A program made the position numbers and the translations under genes. A stretch of DNA of 40,725 nt from Acholeplasmataceae bacterium (lineage in GTDB: Bacteria > Bacillota_I > Bacilli_A > Acholeplasmatales > Acholeplasmataceae): assembly GCA_007692425.1 (NCBI GenBank), contig RECG01000023.1, forward strand, positions 1 to 40,725. The letters are read 5' to 3'. Each line of letters begins with the position of its first letter. Position 1 is the first letter of the stretch. Under the pieces are notes generated by a model. It was not told where the DNA came from, did no database searches, and worked only from the letters and a program-made list of their open reading frames with translations. Of the stretch, positions 1 to 7,965 are shown piece by piece.

Positions 1-48
1 CCTCCTAAAACTCCAATTCATTCTAACAAATTTGACCGGATTTGTCAA
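1..48 (-). promoter_or_regulatory. Promoter and ribosome binding site of a leftward gene starting outside the window
   Basis: On the minus strand there is TTGACA (43-48), a 17-base spacer and TAGAAT (20-25), followed by TTAGGAGG at positions 1-8. This is a near-consensus sigma-A promoter and a strong Shine-Dalgarno sequence. The start codon must lie just left of base 1, so a minus-strand gene diverges from the hydrolase at 129. Its identity cannot be seen. Confidence 0.75.
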
Positions 49-104
49 CGAGATTAACGTGGAGTTTCCAATATTGTAAATGTTTCGAATCCCAACCATG
101 ATTA

Positions 105-124
105 TGCTATACTGATGAGGGTGA
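105..124 (+). promoter_or_regulatory. Extended -10 promoter and ribosome binding site for the hydrolase
   Basis: TGC-TATACT (105-113) is an extended -10 element; no good -35 is seen at the right distance. GAGGGTGA (117-124) lies 4 bases before the ATG at 129, so the transcript leader would be very short. Confidence 0.5.
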
Positions 125-128
125 TAAC

Positions 129-728
129 ATGCAAATTCAAACATTTGTCCTTGGCGATATTAAAAGCAACTGCTATGTGGTTTATGAAGACCGTCGGGCG
201 TTCATGGTCGATCCAGGCTTTGACAGTGATCAGGTCATCAACTTCATTGAGCATCATCATTTGAGTCTTGAGGCCATTTACATCACGCATGGTCACTATG
301 ATCATTGCGGGGGCGTGAGATTGCTTAAAGAACGCTATCTGCCCGTGGTGTATGCGCCGGCCGATGATACCGTCTGGTTTGAGGAAACACCTTATAATCG
401 TCTGGGCCATGTCGTACCCATCGATCACAAGGTCAACGATGGTGACGAGATCAAACTGATCGGCAAGACTTTCAAGGTGATTGCCACACCCGGTCATTCT
501 GCAGGCGGGACTTGTCTTTATCGTGGTGATCTGCTCTTTGCCGGTGATACGTTGTTTTATCAAAGCATCGGCAGGACCGATTTGCCCTTCGCCGACATGC
601 ATACGCTATACGGTAGCATCAAACGGCTGTATCAGCTTCTGCCCGATGAGACCAAGGTGTTGCCGGGACACGGCCGACCGACAACCATCGGTCATGAGAA
701 ACAATACAATCCCTTTGTCAAAGGTTAA
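129..728 (+). CDS. Metallo-beta-lactamase-fold hydrolase (glyoxalase II-like)
   Basis: The 199-residue protein is a soluble cytoplasmic hydrolase of the metallo-beta-lactamase superfamily, of the small glyoxalase II-like subgroup common in Bacillota. The metal-binding signature THGHYDHCGG (HxHxDH) is near residues 53-62. A second metal histidine lies in TPGHSAGG (about 120-127), the bridging aspartate in FAGDTLF (about 136-142), and the last histidine in LPGHGRPT (about 178-185). All expected metal ligands are therefore present and the enzyme should be active. The substrate cannot be told from sequence: S-lactoylglutathione-type thioesters, bacillithiol conjugates or persulfides are all handled by relatives. 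It is a single-gene unit between its own promoter and a terminator at 731-762. Start choice: ATG after GAGGGTGA. The family call is firm and the precise reaction is open. Confidence 0.9.
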   Translation: MQIQTFVLGDIKSNCYVVYEDRRAFMVDPGFDSDQVINFIEHHHLSLEAIYITHGHYDHCGGVRLLKERYLPVVYAPADDTVWFEETPYNRLGHVVPIDHKVNDGDEIKLIGKTFKVIATPGHSAGGTCLYRGDLLFAGDTLFYQSIGRTDLPFADMHTLYGSIKRLYQLLPDETKVLPGHGRPTTIGHEKQYNPFVKG

Positions 729-730
729 GT

Positions 731-762
731 AAAACGCCTCCCTAAACGGAAGGCGTTTTTTG
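731..762. terminator. Bidirectional terminator between convergent genes
   Basis: AAAACGCCT (731-739) and AGGCGTTTT (751-759) form a 9-bp stem with T-runs on both strands. It follows the hydrolase stop, and the stop codon of the minus-strand membrane protein (742-744) lies inside the loop, so one hairpin serves both genes. Confidence 0.9.
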
Positions 763-1686
763 TTTGAAGAGAGAACGCTGGGCATTTGCCAACACCCATG
801 TGACGATGACCGATAAGACCGCGATGGTCCCCAGCTTTCCGCCGGCACCGTTCATGACGATGAACGTCCCATAGAACAGCAGACCGCATACCAGTCCGGC
901 GATGCCTGCCCAGAAAAGATTGGGAAGACGGTCGATGGATGCCATACCGGCGAAACTGGCGGCAAAGAACACGGTCGCATAGATATCACCGTGTGTCAAC
1001 AAGGGTATGAACAACAAGGCCACCAGCAAGCTCGGTGCAGCCGAGGCGAAAACGGCCGACGGGCGGATCCGATGTTGGATGTACCACGGCAGGATGGCAC
1101 CGATGACCGCGACGAGTATGAATATCACCAGATTGAATCTTAGCAAGATGATTGTTGCGAAATCCTTGCCCAGCATGACATACGTCGTCACGGAACCGAT
1201 GAAGGCGATGGTGCCTAGTTTACCACCAAACCCTTGATACACCGGTTTGAGCAACACAAACACCAAGCCGGTTAATAATGCCACCAGCACAAACTCTAAA
1301 GGTCGGATCAGTATCACGCTCGTCATGCCGGCAAACGAACCGCAATAGATGGCAACCTCGTGGCGCTTGAGAAAGACATGGGCCAGCAAGCCGACCAGGG
1401 CCGAAGCGGTGACGGCATGAATGCCGAACAACAAGGAAAGTGCATAAGTCATGATGGCACCCATGACAACATAAAATCCGTCGAGGACATGGTTCCGTAA
1501 TGAATCTTGAAAGGGTGTCTTGTTTGTGATTTCACGGGCATGCAAGCACACGCCGACGACAAGGACAACTGTCAATGTCACCATGGCGATTTGCATCCAT
1601 AAGGTATCTTGAACGATGATCGTCTTGACCATGAAAAGGACGAGCACGATAGACATCATGACATGGGCGATCCATTTGGTCGGCAT
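742..1686 (-). CDS. Polytopic membrane protein with an internal duplication, function unknown
   Basis: The 314-residue protein is almost entirely hydrophobic with roughly nine or ten membrane segments. I do not recognise a named family. It contains two copies of one unit: SFAGMTS (117-123) followed 37 residues later by GGKLGTIA (154-161), and SFAGMAS (244-250) followed 38 residues later by GGKLGTIA (282-289). The offset is about 128 residues. Such inverted or parallel duplication is typical of transporters and channels, and the Gly-rich GGKLGT loops are candidates for a re-entrant substrate-binding segment. That role is inference. The gene starts 4 bases after the stop of the rRNA methyltransferase, with AAGGAT as ribosome binding site inside that gene's end, so the two are translated from one message. 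Charged tail at the C-terminus (RSLFKQK). Confidence 0.8.
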   Translation of the reverse strand: MPTKWIAHVMMSIVLVLFMVKTIIVQDTLWMQIAMVTLTVVLVVGVCLHAREITNKTPFQDSLRNHVLDGFYVVMGAIMTYALSLLFGIHAVTASALVGLLAHVFLKRHEVAIYCGSFAGMTSVILIRPLEFVLVALLTGLVFVLLKPVYQGFGGKLGTIAFIGSVTTYVMLGKDFATIILLRFNLVIFILVAVIGAILPWYIQHRIRPSAVFASAAPSLLVALLFIPLLTHGDIYATVFFAASFAGMASIDRLPNLFWAGIAGLVCGLLFYGTFIVMNGAGGKLGTIAVLSVIVTWVLANAQRSLFKQKTPSV

Positions 1687-1690
1687 GATT

Positions 1691-2971
1691 TCACATCCTT
1701 TTCGGTTTGAGATGAACCAAGGTCTCTATTGATGTGGTCTGGGGAAACAAGCGGATTGGAATGACTGCCTGGATCTCATAACATCCCATCATGTTCGCCA
1801 GATCACGGGCCAATGTCTTGACATCGCAGGACAAATAAAACACGTCTTGGAAACCGCGGGCATTGATGATGTCAACCACGCGTGGCATCAAACCGTTTCG
1901 TGGTGGATCGACCACCAGCGTGTTTCCCTCGATTGAGTCAAGCCTGTCTTCGGTCTTGGCATGATGGATGTCAATATGCTTCATTTGGAAATCCTGACAC
2001 ATGTGCCTGGCCATCTTGATGTTCGTTGACTGGCTTTCAATCAACGTGACATGGTCGACCTTGTCGGCCAGATAAAGGCCGATGACACCGACCCCACTGT
2101 AGGCATCAATCAATGTCGCACCTTCCGTCAAGCGATGCTTGATCCAGTCATACACCTTCTGGATGACTGGCAGATTGATTTGATAAAAGGTGCGGTCATC
2201 AATCTCGATAGAACCATCATGAAAGGGCTCTTTCAGGCGATTTTCCCCATAAATGATTTTGGATTTTGATCCTAAGATGCGTTTAGGATTGTCAGAGAGA
2301 TTGAGTGTGATCCCCACCACGCCGGTTTGCTTTTTCAAACAATCCGTCAAAGGTTCCATCCCTTTGAAAGACCATGAACGTGCGGCGAAAGTGACCAGCG
2401 CCTGACCTTGCGGGTTGGTTCTGATGACGATGTGTTTCAATGTCTTCGGATCGACGTTGATGGCCGCTTTGGTGATACAGGCAAGCAAGTCGTTCGTGGT
2501 CTCGTCCGCCAACGCCCATGTCTCAACCGGACACAAGCCTTGGTTGTCATACGTATAGAGTCCCAAGGTCAACACATCATGATCCATGACATGAAAGACT
2601 GACTTGTTACGGTAATGAAAATGTCTGTCATCATGAATCACATCATTGATGTCAACGTCAAGACCGGCGATGCTTCGCATGGTCTCGCGTGTGGTCTTGA
2701 TTTGCCAATCAAGCTGTTGTTCAGAAGATAGATGAATCAAATCTGCAGCGCCGTGGACCAAAGGGTAAGGACTTCGAGAAGGACTTGTGGTCGACCGTTC
2801 GATCACGCGTCCGGTCATGAACCGTGCTTTTCGGGCCATGATCCGCACTTGCGCTTCTTCACCCGGCAAAAGGTCATACACAAAAACAACCATGCCGTCA
2901 TGGCGGGCGACACCCCGTCCTGCATAATCAAGATCAATGGCTTTGATCCGGATGACATCGTCCACCATCAA
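1691..2971 (-). CDS. rlmD: 23S rRNA (uracil-5-)-methyltransferase, RlmD/RlmCD family, lacking Fe-S cysteines
   Basis: SAM-dependent enzyme that makes 5-methyluridine in 23S rRNA. The 426 residues hold an N-terminal TRAM domain (about 1-58), a central domain, and a C-terminal Rossmann methyltransferase domain with DAYSGVGVIGLYLAD (289-303), the VVDPPRNG motif (353-360) and the catalytic-cysteine motif YLSCDVKTLARDL (Cys382). Family enzymes usually carry a [4Fe-4S] cluster held by C-x5-C-G-G-C plus a later cysteine. Here the CGGC position reads HGAA (73-76) and the first cysteine is also gone, while a cysteine at 147 (LCPVE) remains, so the cluster is probably absent. The catalytic motif has SCD where SCN is usual. 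Start: a TTG at 2971 or the ATG directly after it (2968); no strong Shine-Dalgarno decides. It sits downstream of the M32 peptidase and upstream of the membrane protein. Confidence 0.88.
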   Translation of the reverse strand: MMVDDVIRIKAIDLDYAGRGVARHDGMVVFVYDLLPGEEAQVRIMARKARFMTGRVIERSTTSPSRSPYPLVHGAADLIHLSSEQQLDWQIKTTRETMRSIAGLDVDINDVIHDDRHFHYRNKSVFHVMDHDVLTLGLYTYDNQGLCPVETWALADETTNDLLACITKAAINVDPKTLKHIVIRTNPQGQALVTFAARSWSFKGMEPLTDCLKKQTGVVGITLNLSDNPKRILGSKSKIIYGENRLKEPFHDGSIEIDDRTFYQINLPVIQKVYDWIKHRLTEGATLIDAYSGVGVIGLYLADKVDHVTLIESQSTNIKMARHMCQDFQMKHIDIHHAKTEDRLDSIEGNTLVVDPPRNGLMPRVVDIINARGFQDVFYLSCDVKTLARDLANMMGCYEIQAVIPIRLFPQTTSIETLVHLKPKRM

Positions 2972-3022
2972 ACATCATCTTCTTTCCGCTTATGATTGGT
3001 GCTGCTCGACACCAGTGTCATT

Positions 3023-4510
3023 TTAAACACTGAACTTTTGTTTCAAATAGTCAACATAGTAATTCGGATTAAACGGCTCCTTTGTCGCAATCAACATCAA
3101 TTCCTTGGGTGTCTTGGAACCGCCATAGACATGAATATGGTCTTTCAGCCATGCATTGATGGCTTTGATGTTATTTTCAGCGATGGCCTGCTCGATGTCG
3201 ACTTCCTTGTTCATGGCCTGATAAATCTGGGCGGCATAGGCGGAGCCGAGCGCGTAGGTTGGAAAATAACCGATTGCCCCGAACGACCAATGGATATCCT
3301 GCAAGACCCCCTCGCGATCATTGGTGGGACGTTTACCAACGTATTGTGACATCAGCTGCTTCCATTTCCGCGGGAGGTCAGCCACTTTCAAGCGACCGTT
3401 GATCATCGCTTTTTCCAATTCATATCGGACCATGACATGCAAGCCATACGTCAGTTCATCCGCTTCAATGCGGATCAAGGATCGTTTGGCCTGATTGATA
3501 AACCGATAAAATTCATCGACTGTAATCCCTTTGAGTTGTTTGGGAAACAGTTCAACCAGTTTCGGGTAATGTAATTGCCAAAACGCGTATGACCGGCCAA
3601 TCATATTCTCATATAGACGGGATTGTGATTCATGCATGCCAAGACTTGATCCGCCGTGGATGTTGGTGTCGTCAAACTTGGGATCGTTTTGCATTTCATA
3701 TAAGGCGTGCCCCATCTCATGAATGGTTGAAAAAATGCTTGACGCCAGATTGTCTTCGTGATAATGCGTGGTGATCCGGGTATCGATGCTCGCGACGCCG
3801 GACGTGAACGGATGCTCGCTTTCTTTGAGAACACCATGATTAAGATCATAACCGAAGACATCCAGAAGATAGCGTGAGAAAGCCTTTTGCTGGTCTTTTG
3901 GAAAAATGCCCTTGGTCAGTTTCCGGCTGAAACGTTCTTTCTTCTCGGTGGCTTCTTTGACAAACGAGACGAGTTCTTCCTTGAGGGTGTTGAAGAAATG
4001 GTCATACTCCTTGATGCCAAAGCCGTCTTCATACATGTCTAACAAGATGTCGTACCCTTTCAGTTCTGGTGTTTCAAGGTATTTGACCAGTTTGCGATTA
4101 AACTCGACGACTTTTTCAAGCGTTGGCAAAAACAGGTTGAAATCGTCTTTGTGTTTCGCTTCTGCCCAGACATGTGTCGATTGTGACACGAGCACCTGGA
4201 AAGCGATATACTCTTCTTTCGGCACCTTCTTGATGATACGCAAGTCTTTGAACATTTGACGGATTTCCGCTTTGAAATCGGCATCAAGTTGATCTTGATT
4301 TTCATAAAGCTTTTCAATCGCTTCAATGTAATCAGGATCGGATTGGAGCTTATAGACCTCTTCTGCCATGACACCGACTTGCTTGGTGCGGTATTCGATG
4401 GATCCTTTCGGCGCTTCGGTCTCCTGGTCCCAACCGACCAACCAGGCATAATAACCATATGCCTTCAAACGACGGCGCATGTCTTCATACGTGTTGATAT
4501 AAGCTTGCAT
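3023..4510 (-). CDS. Carboxypeptidase Taq, M32 family zinc metallopeptidase
   Basis: Cytoplasmic zinc carboxypeptidase that removes C-terminal residues from peptides. The 495-residue length matches the family (about 500). Visible signatures are HPFT (233-236), DTRITTHY (243-250), the zinc site HEMGH (264-268), HESQSR with the third zinc ligand, and the RIEADELTY segment; together they are diagnostic of M32. I chose ATG 4510 (MQAYINTYED) because GAAGGA lies 7 bases upstream; the longer frame to 4525 would begin with GTG inside that ribosome binding site. A weak promoter (TTCACG-N17-TATAGA) lies between this gene and mgtE. No terminator is visible before the methyltransferase, so M32, rlmD and the membrane protein probably form one operon. 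It likely works with PepT and the M20 enzyme in peptide breakdown. Confidence 0.95.
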   Translation of the reverse strand: MQAYINTYEDMRRRLKAYGYYAWLVGWDQETEAPKGSIEYRTKQVGVMAEEVYKLQSDPDYIEAIEKLYENQDQLDADFKAEIRQMFKDLRIIKKVPKEEYIAFQVLVSQSTHVWAEAKHKDDFNLFLPTLEKVVEFNRKLVKYLETPELKGYDILLDMYEDGFGIKEYDHFFNTLKEELVSFVKEATEKKERFSRKLTKGIFPKDQQKAFSRYLLDVFGYDLNHGVLKESEHPFTSGVASIDTRITTHYHEDNLASSIFSTIHEMGHALYEMQNDPKFDDTNIHGGSSLGMHESQSRLYENMIGRSYAFWQLHYPKLVELFPKQLKGITVDEFYRFINQAKRSLIRIEADELTYGLHVMVRYELEKAMINGRLKVADLPRKWKQLMSQYVGKRPTNDREGVLQDIHWSFGAIGYFPTYALGSAYAAQIYQAMNKEVDIEQAIAENNIKAINAWLKDHIHVYGGSKTPKELMLIATKEPFNPNYYVDYLKQKFSV

Positions 4511-4565
4511 CTTGTTTTCCTTCACTTTCTATATTTTCTTATTCTTATCGCGTGAACATGAATGA

Positions 4566-5906
4566 TTACAACATGAATGCGAGGGTGGCGATACCGAAAT
4601 AAATGAGCAACGCCACCAAGTCGTTGATGGTGGTGATGATCGGACCGGAGGCGGTGGCGGGATCGATATCCAGACGATCAAGCGTCAATGGTATGAGCAC
4701 ACCCATGATGGCCGAAATAAACATCGATGCGAAGACAGCTAAGAACACCACCATACCCATATCGAAAGCACTTTGCTGGCCAATCGGTATCAAAAAGAGA
4801 AAGGCAAAAACGACGACAAATGATGACAATCCCAATGCCAGACTGTTGAATAATCCGACAATGACTTCTTTCAAGACATATTTTTTCGGCATTTGCCTGT
4901 TATCGATTTCTTCCAGATGAAGACCCAAAATGGTCACCGCCAACGCCTGGGTGCCGATGTTACCGGCCATGCCTAAAATCAGCGGTTGAAACAAGACAAT
5001 GGCAGCGACTTCCGCCAACGTGGCTTCAAACATGGAAAGAAAACTGGCAATTAACAAGTTCAGTACGACGGCAATCATCAGCCAAGGTAAACGTTGCGAC
5101 GAACGCTTCAGTGCGGTCGAGTCGCTCATGTGGCCTTGAAGCAAGGCCATCTTTTGATAGTCGAATTCACTGCTTTCAATGATTTCATCATAGATGTCAT
5201 CAGCCGTCACAATGCCGATGACATGATCATTGCGGTCAAGAACCGGAATGACATTGCGGTCATAGTCCCTGACGGTCTGGATGGCCTTTTCAATCGGGTC
5301 ATCTTCATAGACGGAATGATCCGGATCCATCATGATATCCTCAAGATGGTCACTGCCTCTGGCAATGATCAGTTGCTTGAGATCGACCACGCCAATCAGT
5401 TTCTTGTCATTATCAACGACAAAAATCGTATCGATATAATCGTGATCCTTCGACTGGGTGACAAGTTTATTCGTGACTTCCTTGATTGTCTCATGCATCG
5501 AAACCGTAATGAAATCAGTGGTCATGATCGACGCGGCCAGATCTTCATCATACGTCAACAACAAACGGATGGTTTTGGCCTTGACGGCAGGAAGTTCGGC
5601 AATGATGGTTTCTTGTTGTTCCTCATCGAGTTCTTCGATAAAAGCTTTCAACTCATCGATTTCCAACGACTTGAATAAATCCTTTTTGCGTGTCTTGGAC
5701 AAATCATCAAGCACATCCAGCTGATCGTGTTGATTCAACTCATTGAACATATCCGCCAATTTCTTGATATCAAGAATGTTGACCAAGCGCTTTTTCTTTT
5801 CTTCATTCAACGCGGGATAAAAAACGGCAAGGTCGTACGGCAGCACGTGTTTAAGTACTCTTTTAAGATGATCGTCACTATATTTGAAGTTAATCTTCCG
5901 TTTCAT
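4566..5906 (-). CDS. mgtE: Magnesium channel MgtE, second copy
   Basis: Mg2+-selective channel of the cytoplasmic membrane. The 446 residues hold an N-terminal acidic superhelical domain with DELDEEQ-type repeats (about 1-125), two CBS domains (about 130-255; VVDNDKKLIGVVDL and VLDRNDHVIGIVTADD), a connecting helix and five membrane segments. Pore signatures are MAGNIGTQALAV and the final LDIDPATASGPIITTINDL stretch, whose aspartates bind Mg2+ in characterised relatives. In that family the cytosolic N and CBS domains close the pore when intracellular Mg2+ is high. The gene starts 2 bases after the stop of the upstream mgtE, with GGGAGGGTT as ribosome binding site, so the pair is co-transcribed. 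Confidence 0.96.
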   Translation of the reverse strand: MKRKINFKYSDDHLKRVLKHVLPYDLAVFYPALNEEKKKRLVNILDIKKLADMFNELNQHDQLDVLDDLSKTRKKDLFKSLEIDELKAFIEELDEEQQETIIAELPAVKAKTIRLLLTYDEDLAASIMTTDFITVSMHETIKEVTNKLVTQSKDHDYIDTIFVVDNDKKLIGVVDLKQLIIARGSDHLEDIMMDPDHSVYEDDPIEKAIQTVRDYDRNVIPVLDRNDHVIGIVTADDIYDEIIESSEFDYQKMALLQGHMSDSTALKRSSQRLPWLMIAVVLNLLIASFLSMFEATLAEVAAIVLFQPLILGMAGNIGTQALAVTILGLHLEEIDNRQMPKKYVLKEVIVGLFNSLALGLSSFVVVFAFLFLIPIGQQSAFDMGMVVFLAVFASMFISAIMGVLIPLTLDRLDIDPATASGPIITTINDLVALLIYFGIATLAFML

Positions 5907-5908
5907 GC

Positions 5909-7234
5909 TTACAACCCTCCCAACATCAGGGTCGCGAGACCAAAATAGATGAATAGGGCTGCAATATCAACCAATGTCGTGATAAAGGGGCCTGACGCAA
6001 CTGCTGGATCAAACCGCAACAAACGGATCGTTATGGGAATCAAGATGGCGACGACGGGTGACACCAACACGGTCATCCACAAAGAAAATCCGACGACAAA
6101 GGAAATGGTGATTGCGTCGGTGGTCATCGCCAACGACGTGTTCAAGGTCGCGAAAACATAAGTCATGCCAAAAGCGATGGCACCGATGACCAATCCGTTA
6201 ATCATGCCTGTGATGATTTCTCGATAGGAGTTTTTGATCAACCCTTTTTCGTTGGTGGCCATCATCTTGAGCGTGACAGCGAGCGTCTGAGTTGCCACGT
6301 TGCCGGCCGAGTCAAGAATCAGCGGTTGAAAGACTATCAGGATGACCACGGCAGCCAACACTTCCTCAAACAAAGAGGTGACAAGGGCAATCGGGATCGA
6401 GAGAGCGAGCAAAGTGATCAGCCAGGGCAAGCGGTGCAACGCCGTCTTGACAGCCGGTCCTTCGATGGTTTCGGGAAGACCGGCCAATCGTTCAAAGTCT
6501 TCCTGGGCTTCTTCTTGATAAATGTCGAGGGCGTCGTCCATGGTAATCATGCCGACAAGTTGATTGTCTTCGTTACAGACAGGCATCTCATAGATGTTGT
6601 AGTTTCTGATGGCTTCCAAAGACTGGGTGATCAAATCCGTGTCATACACGAACGGATGTTGTTGGATGAGTGTTTCGATTTGACACGGTGTTTTGGCCTT
6701 GAGCAAGTCCTTGAGCTGGACCACACCTAAAAAACGATGCGCGGCATCGGTGACAAACAAGGTATTGATCGTTTCGACATCAGGCGCTTCCTTGATGACT
6801 TTCTTGGTTGCCTGCTTGACATCCATTTCGGGATGGAGCACCACGACCAGGTTGGTCATGGCCGAGCCGGTCTCATCCTCGTCATAACTAATCAACTGTA
6901 CCACATCAGCTGTTTCGCCAAGGATGGCAATCAGACTTTCCTGTTCATCGTCTTCCAGCTCTTGTATGATATCAGCGGCATCATCCGGCTCCATCATTTC
7001 AACCAAGGTTTTTTGTTTCTCCAGGTCAAATTCAGCCAAGATGTCCGCAGCCTCTTCGGCTTCAAGATAAGAAACGAGTTCTGCTAGCTTTTGATTGCTG
7101 ATCAGACGATAGACTTTTTCCCGTTCAGACGGATCCAACCCGATGAACTCATCTGCGAGATCGTGGGCATGGGCGTCTTCCAGATATGCTTTGATCATCC
7201 GGTTGCTAGCGCTGTGAAGCATGTCTTTGAGCAT
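5909..7234 (-). CDS. mgtE: Magnesium channel MgtE, first copy
   Basis: Paralogue of the following gene with the same architecture in 441 residues: N domain (about 1-130), CBS pair (about 135-255), connecting helix and five membrane segments. Pore motifs are SAGNVATQTLAV, where the usual glycine after GN-x is alanine, and FDPAVASGPFITTLVDI. The two copies are clearly diverged, so this is an old duplication. ATG 7234 follows AAAGGAG at a 9-base spacing. The leader between the terminators at 7304-7372 and the start is about 70 bases, too short for the M-box magnesium riboswitch found before many mgtE genes; control is therefore probably at the protein level or by an unseen promoter element. The two subunits could form homodimers or a mixed channel; sequence cannot tell. 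Confidence 0.95.
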   Translation of the reverse strand: MLKDMLHSASNRMIKAYLEDAHAHDLADEFIGLDPSEREKVYRLISNQKLAELVSYLEAEEAADILAEFDLEKQKTLVEMMEPDDAADIIQELEDDEQESLIAILGETADVVQLISYDEDETGSAMTNLVVVLHPEMDVKQATKKVIKEAPDVETINTLFVTDAAHRFLGVVQLKDLLKAKTPCQIETLIQQHPFVYDTDLITQSLEAIRNYNIYEMPVCNEDNQLVGMITMDDALDIYQEEAQEDFERLAGLPETIEGPAVKTALHRLPWLITLLALSIPIALVTSLFEEVLAAVVILIVFQPLILDSAGNVATQTLAVTLKMMATNEKGLIKNSYREIITGMINGLVIGAIAFGMTYVFATLNTSLAMTTDAITISFVVGFSLWMTVLVSPVVAILIPITIRLLRFDPAVASGPFITTLVDIAALFIYFGLATLMLGGL

Positions 7235-7303
7235 GACATCAACTCCTTTCTAAACTCTATATTAACACGAAAACCGACCTTTATCATGTGAAAAAGAGAA
7301 AAA

Positions 7304-7321
7304 AACACCATAAATGGTGTT
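7304..7321 (-). terminator. Second of two tandem terminators
   Basis: Read on the minus strand, AACACCAT and ATGGTGTT form an 8-bp stem with a 2-base loop followed by a run of seven T. It lies 30 bases beyond the terminator at 7351-7372 and would give a double stop between the tetR-pump operon and the mgtE pair. Confidence 0.65.
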
Positions 7322-7350
7322 GACTGATGGTATCATGTCAAAGTCAGAAA

Positions 7351-7372
7351 AAAACGGACCGGAGTCCGTTTT
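7351..7372 (-). terminator. Terminator of the RND pump-tetR operon
   Basis: AAAACGGAC and GTCCGTTTT (7351-7359 and 7364-7372) form a 9-bp stem with a 4-base loop. On the minus strand it is followed by TTTTTTT. It begins 2 bases after the tetR stop. Confidence 0.9.
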
Positions 7373-7374
7373 GT

Positions 7375-7965
7375 TCAAGGTGCGTTGATAATGAGCAGGC
7401 ATTGGGTTTCAATCAAATCAACCAAAGCGTTCTCGGTGATGTCCATTTCTTGATTGACATACTGGTAGAGCAACCCTGAAACGATGGCTGCTAGCACGTG
7501 CCTTCGATAGGGTCGTTCGTCTTTGATATGGACGATGCCCTCATTGATACCTAACAGAAAGATGTCCTTGAAGCGCTCGTTCACGCGTTCTTGAAATGCT
7601 TTCATGCTCGTTTGCATACACATCGAGTTCACGGCTGGCATGGCTTCCTGAGGATGATTGAAGATGGCATTGGTGATGTTTTTGGCATCTTTCATGATGG
7701 TGAGCAATCGCCGGATCTGGATATTGAATGCCTCTTTGAAGACATTTGTGCCAAGCGGTTGAAAGACTGTTTCCTCATATTGTCTCAACAGATGCATGAA
7801 TGTTTCTTCAATCAAGGCTTCCTTGCTGGCGAAATGCTCATAGACCGTGCTCTTGCCGATGTCTGCGGCATAGGCGATTTTTGATAAGGTGATCTGTTCA
7901 TAGCTGGCCTGTTCCTTGAGAAAGGCCACTGCGGCATCTAAAATCTTAAGCTTGGTCGTCTGCAT
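7375..7965 (-). CDS. TetR-family repressor of the RND pump
   Basis: The 196-residue DNA-binding repressor has the standard N-terminal three-helix domain (about 1-60; TLSKIAYAADIGKSTVYEHFASKEALI is the helix-turn-helix plus tail region) and a variable ligand-binding C-terminal domain. ATG 7965 is preferred: GGAAGGTGA lies 5 bases upstream, whereas the longer frame begins at a GTG inside that site. It overlaps the end of the pump gene by 20 bases and is therefore translated from the pump message. The perfect inverted repeat at the pump promoter (11373-11388) is the likely operator, so the protein would repress its own operon. The inducing ligand is unknown, probably a pump substrate. Confidence 0.93.
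   Translation of the reverse strand: MQTTKLKILDAAVAFLKEQASYEQITLSKIAYAADIGKSTVYEHFASKEALIEETFMHLLRQYEETVFQPLGTNVFKEAFNIQIRRLLTIMKDAKNITNAIFNHPQEAMPAVNSMCMQTSMKAFQERVNERFKDIFLLGINEGIVHIKDERPYRRHVLAAIVSGLLYQYVNQEMDITENALVDLIETQCLLIINAP

Noticed and set aside
102-602. 166-codon minus-strand frame opposite the MBL-fold hydrolase
   Set aside because: All metal-binding motifs are in the plus-strand frame; the minus frame is a shadow.
4508-4565. Strong promoter for the M32 peptidase
   Set aside because: TTCACG-N17-TATAGA is only a partial match. I mention it with the gene but do not list it as a site.
7235-7374. M-box magnesium riboswitch before mgtE
   Set aside because: Only about 70 bases remain between the terminator hairpins and the start codon, and none of the stacked helices of an M-box can be drawn. 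The two hairpins are explained as tandem terminators.
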